Shown: positions 55,209 to 64,000 of the stretch, in pieces
Layout: every line of letters starts with the position of its first letter
Position numbering within the stretch: the stretch's first letter is position 1
Source of the DNA: Whalleya microplaca
Lineage: Eukaryota; Ascomycota; Sordariomycetes; Xylariales; Xylariaceae
DNA: 64,000 nt
Direction of reading: 5' to 3'
NCBI GenBank assembly: GCA_022497155.1
Contig: MU385735.1
Span: forward strand, 248,001 to 312,000
The notes under the pieces: generated by a model
Told to the model about the DNA's origin: nothing
What the model saw: only the letters and a program-made list of their open reading frames with translations
Database searches by the model: none
Translations under genes and position numbers: made by a program

Positions 55209-56438
55209 GAAAATATTATGGCCACAGGGAATTAAGATAAAAATGTTTTGTGCATTTATTGGTGATGTTTCACATTTCAACATTCATGCCTAGTATTTAC
55301 AGTTGCGTATAGCCCAAACTCTAGAATATACCATCCATATCAAGCCGAATGATACCCATCAAGGACCACTACAAACCTAGAGCGGCTTCCCCTTCTTTGT
55401 ATTGTGGGTTTTTTTTTCTTCCTTTCTTTGTCTTCATACATAGAAAGCAACTTTGACAAGTGGGTTAACCAAATGCACCATGTACTAGGTTTTATTAGGA
55501 AAAATACTCTGGGCCAGGTACTGGGCTATCAATTTGTCTGCTTTTGAGCTGATTGAATATGATAATAATGTGGTGCGAGCAATGTAGATATCCTTGACCT
55601 GGGTTACAGGCAAGATTCACCATGATAAAACACACTGGAAGCCCCTAGCCACTGCATCAAGGAAAGCAATCGACTCATCAGCATAGCTAAGAAAACATCC
55701 ACTCTAGCTTGTACTAATGATATATATAGGTAGCACATAATATCGTAATTGATGGAACTAACTCTACAAGTATTGTCTCTAGGCATCAAGGTAAACTATA
55801 TTTATACCAATTTTTTCTATTAGTGTTCATTGCCCTCATCGGACCTCTCAAAGGGTTAAAGTATTTTCGACTTGCCTAAGCTAACGTTCAAATGAGCGGT
55901 CACACCGCTAGTTACAGGGATGGATCGAAAGACACTGAAAGTCTAAGTTTACACTATTCCTGATTGTGAACAACTCGTAAGTTTTTTGCTCTTTGTTTTT
56001 TTCTCCAACTTACCATGACGAAAAGAGCAGAGAGCTTGCCCAGAAAAGATCCGAGACCCTGTTCATTGAAGCGCATAACCTCGATCGAGATCTTAGGTTG
56101 CACTTTCATATAAGGTGCCCCGAACATACTATGGTACCTACATTGTCTCGTCATGGACTCTCCTCTGCCATTGGTAGTTCTGCAATATAGGGAAGACGGT
56201 CCGTCTCGGGTATGACTACCCCGCGAGTGCGGAGCATTGCGGGGAAGCTAAGGGGCTAGTAGTGATTTTCTCCAAATCTTGGACTACCAACTGTCAACAG
56301 TTCATTTCCGGCCGGAGACATTACCCAACTTAGGGCCTGTTGAAGTTCAGGTATTCTTGGATAAAATGGAGCCATTCGACGCCATGATGGGCTGTTCTGG
56401 GAATCTCATTGACTATCAACTGAAATTGCCTGCCCAGG
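55209..56438. other. Intergenic, 1.2 kb
   Basis: AT-rich with no coding ORF. Contains the presumed promoter of the GH35 gene. Confidence 0.5.
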
Positions 56439-59400
56439 ATGGCGTATCTCAAGAAGCTGTTCTGCTTGCTCGGTATCACGACCTCACTTACTAGTGTAAT
56501 TGCACAAGGGGGTTCGTCGAAATGGCCAGTACATGACAATAATCTTACAGAACTGGTACAATGGTTTGTAGCGCGTGCTAGGGTTATTCGAGACGAGAGT
56601 TGACTATGATATATAGGGACCACTACAGTTTCTATATCAACGGCCAAAGGCTCTTCGTCTTCTCTGGGGAGGTATGTTAGCACCGTCATGTCTTATAGCC
56701 TTAATAGATCCATGGAAACTAAACGCAACGAAACAGTTCCATTATTGGAGATATCCCGTGTAAGTTCTTCAATCCAATTTCACGCATGAACGCCGCTTTC
56801 TGATGAAAAGTAGACCTGAGTTATGGAGAGACTTATTAGAGAAGGTGAAAGCGGCCGGGTAGGTTGCCCTCCTCAAAGTAACTTCATAGCAAATTCCAAT
56901 GTGTCCTAGATTCAGCGCTTTCTCCATCTACAATCACTGGGGCTATCATAATCCGACACCAGACGTACTTGACTTCGAAAATGGCGCACATAACTTTACT
57001 CAGATCATGACGTTGGCGAAGGATCTCGGCATGTATATGATTATTCGACCTGGCCCGTACATCAATGCAGAAGCGAACGGTGGCGGGTTTCCTCTTTGGA
57101 TTACGACAGGAGCTTACGGTGGACTTCGAGATAATGACCCGAGGTACACTCAAGCCTGGACGCCATACATGTCGGAGATATCTAAAATTATTGCACCGCA
57201 TCTGATCACCAATGGTGGGAACGTGATAATATTTCAGATTGAAAATGAACTCGGAGAACAGTGGCTGGATGTAGCAAATAAGACAGACAACATTCCGGTC
57301 CAGGAGTATATGCAATTGCTAGGAGATAATGCCAGAGAAAATGGCATTGATGTTCCATTGTCATACAACGCCCCAAACATGGTGAGGGTGGACATTCTCT
57401 GCACAACTAACGTATCAACTTACAAATACTAGAACGGATACTCCTGGTCCAAAGACTTTTCCAACGCTACGGGAAACGTTGATGTTGTAGGACTTGATAG
57501 TTATCCGTCGTGTTGGAGTTGCAACCTTAGTGAATGCACTAGCACCAACGGCGAATACAAAGCTTATGTAAGTTGGATACATATCTGGATTTACTTGAGC
57601 AAGTTGCTGAAACATTCCAGCAAGTACAAAATTACTATGAGTGAGTAATGATTAGGACGAGAAATTGCTACGGACTAACGCATCAAAAGCTATTTCACAG
57701 TGCAATCTCCGTATGTGATGGATCCCATCAGTTGTTCTATAAACTAATCCCAGAAGTACTCAGCCAAATTTTATGGTACGCACGAACATCTCCTAGATTG
57801 CGACCCTCAATCCTTGGTTATCTAGTAATATCTAGCATTCAACCTAGTCATAGTACCTAACCTTCTTTACAGTATGTTATGAATTCTTATTTCCCTCTTA
57901 GGTTCATCCTGACTCGACCTGGTTCAAAGAGCGCGACTCTTCTGGACACAAAGCTATCTTTTTTGACATAAGTAACTAATATATAGTAGGCCAGAATTTC
58001 AGGGAGGATCGTATAACCCCTGGGGAGGTCCCGAAGGTGGATGCCCTGACGATATAGGGCCTGATTTCGCCAATATGTTCTATCGAAACTTGATATATCA
58101 GCGAGTCAGCGCCATCTCTCTTTATATGATTTTTGGTGGGACCTCCTGGGGTTGGCATGGAGCGCCTGTCGTTGGTGAGCGAAGTGATCATTAGACTCGG
58201 TAAGGAGCTAGAGAAACTGACGAATATAGCCACAAGTTACGACTACTCCTCTCCGATCTCCGAAAACCGTATCATTGGTAATAAGTACTATGAGACGAAG
58301 CTCCTAACATACTTCATTAAGGGTATGAGCACAGTACGGTCTTATTTCGATAAAGGTACTGAATAGTTACAGTTGCGCATGATCTTTCTATGACTGATCG
58401 CATCGGCAATGTACGTCTTGATTTTACTATACACTAAGGTTGAATTATATTGATAGCAGGTGATTAGAGTACAGATTACTCGAGCAATCCTGCCATTGCG
58501 GTCTCCGAGCTTCGAAACCCAGAAACTGGGGCTGCTTTCTATATCGCCATGCATGCAGATACACCATCGGCGACCCTTGAGACGTTCAAGCTTCGGGTGA
58601 ATACGTCTGGAGGCGAGCGTATGTCACCTCACAATTCCCTCGTAGCTTTACTAATAATTTTAAAGTCACTGTTCCTCGATATAATAATGACATCACTATC
58701 AACGGTCACCAAGCCAAGATTCTAGTGACTGACTTCCAGTTTGGTAACAAGTCACTTCTCTACTCAACTGCTGAAGTTCTCACGTATGCAATCATTGACG
58801 ATAAGGAGGTCTTGGTCTTGTGGGTTCCAACGGGTGAATCTGGGGAGTTTACTGTGAACGGTGTCAAGTCCGCCACACTGAAGTCTTGTGCTAGATGCGC
58901 AAACTTCGAGTCTTACTCGGGCGAGAATAATGTCACAGTCACATTCATGCAAAATGCTGGTATGAGCCTTGTTGAGTTTGATGACGAGTCAAGAGTTGTG
59001 CTTCTGGACCGGTCTGCTGCGTACCTATTCTGGGCTTCAGGTCTTAATAACGACCCAATAGCACCACCTAACGCGACAGGTCAGTGCCCAGAACATTGAA
59101 AGCTTCGGTTACATTGAGTGGTCTTTACTAATAACCGTATATAGTGTTAATCCAGGGGCCGTACTTAGTCCGATCATCAACGATCAACGACGGCACTCTT
59201 GAGCTCTCAGGAGATCTAGCGAACGCGACCACAATCAACGTGTTTGCACCGAAATCCGTCCAGTCTATCAAGTGGAACGGAAATAGTATTGTCATTAATT
59301 CGACAGAGAATGGAGTGCTTACGGCACAGCTAGAGGGTGCACCATCTTATACCTTGCCAAACTTGGCCGGATGGAAGTCTTATAATGGTCTCCCTGAGAT

Positions 59401-60464
59401 CGAAAGCAACTATGATGCTAGTGGAATAGCCTGGAAATGTAAGCAGTGAAGGGCTTAAAAACTTGAAGATCATCTTCTAACAGCTTATAGTTGCGAATAA
59501 CACCAACACATCCAATCCCACCATCCCGGCATTAAATAATCCAGTACTGTATGTGGATGATTATGGCATCTATGCCGGCTCCCACATATACAGAGCGACT
59601 TTTCCAACTACGTCTGACTCACCAACGGGCGTATTTCTCAATATTACGGGTGGTCTAGCATTCGGCTATTCGGCTTGGCTGAATTCCGAATTCATAGGGT
59701 CGTGGCTTGGGCTATCGTACATTGACCAGCAGGGCGTAACGTTTTCGTTTACGAATGCCACACTAAAGCAGGAAGGAGACAACGTTCTTGTTGTACTGAT
59801 GGACAACTCCGGCCACGACCAGCGGACCCTAGCGTTGAATCCTCGAGGCATCACAAATGCAACGCTTGTCGGGCCTGGCGAATACTCATTTAGCGAATGG
59901 AAGATCGCGGGCACTGCAACTGCCAAGACGCCCCTGGATCCAGTCCGCGGTCCCCTTAACGAGGGCGGCCTGTATGCTGAGAGAACCGGTATGCACCTTC
60001 CCGGTTACCCAGACTCCGAGTGGGAGGATTTGCCATCCGATAGCGCGACACTCAGTGTTGAGGGAGCCGGAGTGCGTGTCTTCCGCGCCGTTGTGCCGCT
60101 TTCAGTACCCAGCGGGATTGATGTTTCGATATCTTTCCGACTGACGGCACCATCAAACACGACTTTCGCATCGGAAACGGGGAAGACGAACCAACTACGC
60201 GCTCTGCTGTTTGTAAATGGATATCAGTATGGGCGCTTCAACCCGTATATCGGGAACCAGATTGACTTCCCTGTCCCGACCGGTATTCTCGACTACAACG
60301 GAGACAACACGATCGCTGTTACCGTCTGGAGCCAGAGCGCAGATGGTGTTGAAATGAGGGTTGAGTGGAATGTGGATTATGTTCATGAGAGTTCTTATGA
60401 TATGGGCTTTAATGCGTCATACTTACGACCAGGTTGGACAGAAGCTAGATCAGCCTACGCGTGA
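56439..60464 (+). CDS. Secreted GH35 beta-galactosidase, 16 exons, one doubtful junction
   Basis: Exons: 56439-56563, 56617-56671, 56737-56759, 56814-56858, 56910-57381, 57433-57567, 57621-57640, 57690-57710, 57757-57775, 57991-58174, 58230-58322, 58373-58410, 58468-58618, 58666-59079, 59145-59438, 59491-60464 (about 1,020 residues). It starts with a signal peptide ([20 protein letters not shown]), so it is secreted and cleaves terminal beta-galactosides of pectin or xyloglucan side chains. GH35 landmarks: [46 protein letters not shown], the acid/base motif [12 protein letters not shown] (Glu194/196), and the nucleophile motif [13 protein letters not shown] (Glu about 307). Further on are [28 protein letters not shown] and the C-terminal jelly rolls. 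All introns are 46-65 bp and in phase, except 57776-57990 (about 215 bp). There the only nearby acceptors leave the frame of PEFQGG shifted by one base. The gene is either damaged there or spliced in a way I cannot see. Confidence 0.9.
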
Positions 60465-60889
60465 TACCATGCCACGATGCTTTTAATGGGGGGAGGGGGA
60501 AATCGTAAAATCCGCCCCAAATTTGAAAAGGGCTTTGGGTCCCATATGAGGTTGTCCTTTACCTTAGACCCTTACATGGTTAGATACTCAAGTACCTTTG
60601 TCTCGTTCTCATTGATGAATTGTCCATCGGCCGCCTGCATATTCTAGGCTCGCTAAGCAGAGTATGAAACCGAAGTGCTAGGCTAAATTTGATTTTTTTC
60701 TTGTAGAATATTCTATAATAGTCAGTCAGGCTGATTTACTATAGCATTAATTGCGACGATCGAACAACAACTACGTTGGACCCGACTACCATCTAGCGGC
60801 ACATATAGAGCTGGCAAATTTTGTTTACATCCAAAGGTGATAAAGACTGATGAAATGAATCTTCAATTGGGACAAAGTGTATTGCATGA
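60465..60889. other. Intergenic, 0.4 kb
   Basis: 3' region of the GH35 gene. Nothing recognisable. Confidence 0.5.
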
Positions 60890-61222
60890 ATGGAAGGCCA
60901 AGAAGGATACACTCATTTACACTTTGCTTGCAGATGGAGATTCCCATACGTTGTCGAAGAGCTTCTGGCGGTCAGTGGGGTCTCCGACATAAACTCTTGA
61001 ACTGAGGATGGAGATACACTATTACATATATGCGTCTTTGGAGGCTGCTTCAGGAAGAGTGAAGTTGAGAACTATTATCAAGGACTCATCATTAAACTAC
61101 TTGTGAGACATGGAGCCAACCTTGAAGCCAAGACTAAGAGACACAGAAACCCGTTCGAGTACTCGGTTGGAAACAACCAGATCATGGCCGCAGGTATCCT
61201 TGCAACTATGATGGAGAGATAA
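60890..61222 (+). pseudogene. Ankyrin-repeat gene relic with internal stop
   Basis: One frame from ATG 60890 reads through a TGA at 60998-61000 to a TAA at 61220-61222, about 110 codons. Before the stop: GYTHLHFACRWRFPYVVEEL and LAVSGVSDINS. After it: TEDGDTLLHICVFGGCF, LIIKLLVRHGANLEAKTKRH and MAAGILATMM. These are two to three recognisable ankyrin units (TxLHxA..VxxLL, GDTxLH, LLxxGAN). No intron could remove the TGA, as there is no GT donor before it. It has no F-box part, so it is probably a decayed fragment of a gene like those at 43-48 kb, not a working gene. Confidence 0.7.
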
Positions 61223-61635
61223 AAAAAAATACCTACTCTATGTAATATGCAGAAGTGAATAGAAAATGCTGGTTCACGTGAAGAGGCTAGGTTGGATTTT
61301 CATCATAACATACTTCTGAATATCAAGCCCCGCTTAGACTTGCCATATGGTATTAAATCTTCCCTTCATGGAGTGAACCCTTGAGAGACATTGATATTAT
61401 ATATCGATGGAAGATACACTCTGAAAAGTAAGAGTAGGCTAGTACTTAGTCATATCATGTCGCTAACATATTCAGCAAAATATCAGATATCTGGTGATTG
61501 TTACATGAATTGCTCGCCCGATACGGAAAACAGAATCTATTTTTTCTATCTTGAAGCTGCCCAGTGTATTTTTTATTTTCCAAACCAAAATCAATATTCA
61601 CTCGCATGCTATTCACTCGCATGCTATTCACTCGC
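61223..61635. other. Intergenic, 0.4 kb
   Basis: 3' region of the converging MFS gene. The right end holds the 15-bp tandem repeat listed separately. Confidence 0.5.
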
Positions 61636-61637
61636 TT
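61596..61637. repeat. 15-bp tandem repeat at the transporter stop codon
   Basis: ATTCACTCGCATGCT occurs twice, and a partial third copy (ATTCACTCGCTTAGC) runs into the stop codon of the minus-strand transporter at 61636-61638. Confidence 0.8.
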
Positions 61638-63343
61638 AGCTGTTGCTGTTCTCATCATTCAGCTTTTCCATGATAGCTTGCGCTCTCGCAGCATAACGGC
61701 AGTGTCTTCTGATTCTTGCACCATACTTGGCAAATAAGAAAGGGAATGGCACACAGGCGAGAGCGAGAAAGGCAGGGACACTGGAAGCCCAGTGTATGCC
61801 GAGATCTCGATACATGCTGCCTGTGAAAAGTGGGAATGCGGCCCCTAGGAGAGAACGCAATACAGACGATCCTGCCATACATGACGCAGTGTACACGACA
61901 TAGGCATCAACAAGGTAGTTGATTGCACTTAAGTACAGCAGCACATTTCCAATTCCAAACACGGTGGTTCCGAGCAAGCACACTATCCAGTGAGTTTCCG
62001 GAGAGTTAGTCCACGCGAACCAGAATAAACCTATGGGCACAAACACAGACCCAGCCATGCACACAGGAAGTCGTGCTTCTGGGGGAGCACGCCCATTTGC
62101 AGTCCGCGCCGCGCGCTTTTTATATCGCTCGTTCTCGTACACCATGTAAGCCAGTGCGATGACCAGGCCGACCGCCATGGGGATAAACGCCAAGCCCGCG
62201 GATCCGGCGGACCAGCCCCTCCCCTGCCGAAAGATGATCGGGTACGCGGCGAAGAGCATGTACATGGTAGCGTAGACAATGGCCATATACAGGGATATAA
62301 TCAGGACGATGGGCTCCAAGACTAGCAGAGCCCAAGGGCGGGATAGTCCCGTCCAGAGCACCGATGCGGCTGTCATACTGGCGGCTCCTTGGTCTAGGTG
62401 GCTGATGTACACCTTCTGTGTCTTCTTCGACAGAGCCGCCGCGCGGCGCGCCAGGAGGACGGGCGCGTACGTCTCAGGTGTTAAGATCGTGCAGAGAACC
62501 CACAGGACGCCGCCGAGACCCGTGCACAACCACTGTAATATTTGGAATCAGCTACTGCTCGACTTGAAGATCACGGAAGTCGCCTTCTTAGGCTTCAATA
62601 TAATCCTTTACTCGGAGGCCACGAAGAAGGGGTAAAATCTGACTTACAAGAATGGCCCTCCATCCCCCAGAAGAAGCCCCGAGATACCCACCGACAATAG
62701 GACCCATGACCGGACCCATATACGGCCCAAAGCTAAACAGCCCAATAGCCAAGCCACGATTGTCCGCGTCGAACATATCAGCAATGAGCGCACCCGCATT
62801 AGTGAGCGGACTACTGCCCACGATGCCCGCGAGCGCGCGGAACACCAGGAGCTGGGCTATGGACCCTGAAGCGGCGCCGAGCGCGTTGAAGACGACGAGC
62901 GCGCCGAACGTCATGACGAACACGAGCTGGCGGCCGTAGACTTCGCTCAGCGGCGCCCAGAATAGCGGGCCGACGGCGAAGCCGACCACGAACAGGCTCA
63001 CGCCGGCCTGGGCCAGTGAGTTGGACACGCCGAACTCATCTGTTATGCCGCTAATGCCGCCCGTGTACACCGAGCTCGTGAACGAGATGGAGAAGCACGA
63101 GATGGCTGCGAGGATCGTCACGAGCCATCGCCTAGCCGCTGAGAAGTTCCGTGGGTTGCGTGGGTCTAGCGTTCCCGGGAGCCACGAGACAATGTGGGGG
63201 TCGGCAGTTGTGCCGGCCCCCGGGTACGGGAAATTTTCGATCTCGGGGGTGAGGAGTGCTGGGGAGATGACTAGGCGTAGCCAGCTCGGACGTGATGAAG
63301 ACCCTGCTGGGGATACTTCTTGTTGGGCGTACTCGGACAGCAT
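61636..63343 (-). CDS. MFS transporter, DHA1 (multidrug) type
   Basis: Exons 63343-62648 and 62532-61636. The intron at 62533-62647 (GTAAGT..CAG, 115 bp) is in phase 0, giving 530 residues. The N-terminal tail ends with LDPRNPRNFSAARRW, the DHA1 pattern D-P-x-N-P-x-N-F/W. Twelve helices follow. Motif A is PLFWAPLSEVYGRQ, the antiporter motif region is FSFGPYMGPVMGPIVGGYLG, and PETYAPVLLARRAA starts the central loop. It is a proton-driven exporter of small molecules at the plasma membrane; the substrate is unknown. It is the same subfamily as the transporter at 50027-51848 but clearly diverged, with the intron at a different place (after helix 5, not helix 1). Confidence 0.9.
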
Positions 63344-63614
63344 CTTGTTGGGAGGTTATGCGTACGAGATGAAGAGGAAGGGAGATCGGTAGTGTGATTT
63401 GGTTCATGGGGATGGCATTGGGTCTTATATATCTATAGCCTCTGTACTACCCCACTTGCATACATTTTAACATCTCTACAACTATCACGTAATTTCCCGA
63501 GACTATTTCACCGAGAGAAGTCTACTTTGTACAGAATTGGGCAGTTTTGATTTCTACGACACAGCATGGGAATAACTACAGATACGCTTTCAACATCGCT
63601 AAATACATTTTCAT

Positions 63615-64000
63615 CTAAGCCACTGCAACAGCCTGAGCCTGAGCTTCCTTCAAGCGCGACTCGTGAGCGTGAACAGCACGCTCATCTGCAACGCCTGCTA
63701 CTGGGTTATACCCTGGGATCGCCCGTTTATCCGCATTCTTCTGCTTCAGCACGCTCTCCAATGGAGAAGCATGGTCTACCCATCCCAGGTTGGGCAGGGC
63801 CACGTCGTAACCCAGACGTCGCTGTACCTCCAGAGGATACGCTCTGACGACTTCGTGAGGTAGGCAGAGGGCGAAGTTCTCCTCCTGTGAAAGTTTCCTT
63901 GTTAGCATGATATAAACGAGGAACACTAGTATCTCTAGACATACCTGTCGCAGTTGCGGCTGCTGCATGAAAAGGGCGTACACCAGTCTCTTCTCGTCAA
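63615..64000 (-). CDS. Unknown protein, C-terminal part (runs off the window)
   Basis: Two coding pieces: window edge to 63945, and 63884-63615, joined over a 60-bp intron (GTATGT..CAG, 63885-63944) in phase 0. The visible sequence is DEKRLVYALFMQQPQLRQ|EENFALCLPHEVVRAYPLEV and on, with RRLGYDVALPNLGW, to an Ala/Gln-rich end (ESRLKEAQAQAVAVA). About 107 residues are visible. No domain was recognised. The frame is also open through the intron, so a retained-intron reading cannot be excluded, but the splice sites are good and the spliced text reads more smoothly. Confidence 0.6.
   Translation of the reverse strand, partial: DEKRLVYALFMQQPQLRQVCLEILVFLVYIMLTRKLSQEENFALCLPHEVVRAYPLEVQRRLGYDVALPNLGWVDHASPLESVLKQKNADKRAIPGYNPVAGVADERAVHAHESRLKEAQAQAVAVA

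Noticed and set aside
58323..58372. Continuation of the GH35 exon as [14 protein letters not shown] ending in TAG, read as truncation
   Set aside because: A 50-bp intron (GTATGA..CAG) in phase removes it and restores [13 protein letters not shown], as expected for the family.

Overview
The window looks like nuclear DNA of a filamentous ascomycete (Pezizomycotina, probably Sordariomycetes). Genes sit on both strands, are spread out, and mostly carry 46-140 bp GT..AG introns with CTAAC/CTGAC-like branch sites. Typical fungal families are present: Spt5, pyruvate kinase, DHA1 drug transporters, F-box/ankyrin proteins, a STAND/NLR protein, and a DUF1748/mitofissin protein. I saw no rRNA, no convincing tRNA and no CRISPR array. 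Gene models were joined by hand from reading frames and splice sites. Phase was checked at every junction; transcripts were not available.

Layout. 1-9 kb: the start of a secreted protein (minus), a MITE-like element, an intronless flavin monooxygenase (plus), a HAD phosphatase (minus), a second MITE-like element, and a CorA-type transporter with an apparent 1-nt frameshift (plus). 9-15 kb: a seven-exon NLR-like protein (alpha/beta hydrolase, NB-ARC, TPR) and two small Cys-rich ORFs. 15.7-26.9 kb: Spt5, a DCAF7/WDR68-type WD40 protein with a possible long N-terminal extension, phosphopantetheine adenylyltransferase, and an SDR. 29-35.6 kb: a RING-H2 protein, a secreted Cys-rich protein, and a coiled-coil protein resembling fungal Atg28. 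36.6-41 kb: a hidden four-exon, 76-residue mitofissin (Atg44) homologue and pyruvate kinase with a leader intron. 43-55 kb: two F-box/ankyrin genes, a DHA1 transporter, a PY-motif protein and a small membrane protein. 56.4-64 kb: a 16-exon GH35 beta-galactosidase, an ankyrin relic with an internal stop, a second DHA1 transporter, and the 3' end of an unknown gene.

There is no obvious biosynthetic cluster or operon-like system. Housekeeping genes (Spt5, DCAF7-like, PPAT, pyruvate kinase, mitofissin) fill the middle. The flanks carry accessory, self/non-self and transport genes, MITEs and decayed copies. I found no clearly new multi-gene system. The most rewarding items are the mitofissin gene split into tiny exons, the 229-codon open extension upstream of the WD40 gene, the broken frame exactly at the nucleophile exon of the beta-galactosidase, the hydrolase-NLR architecture, and the two MITE-like inverted-repeat elements.
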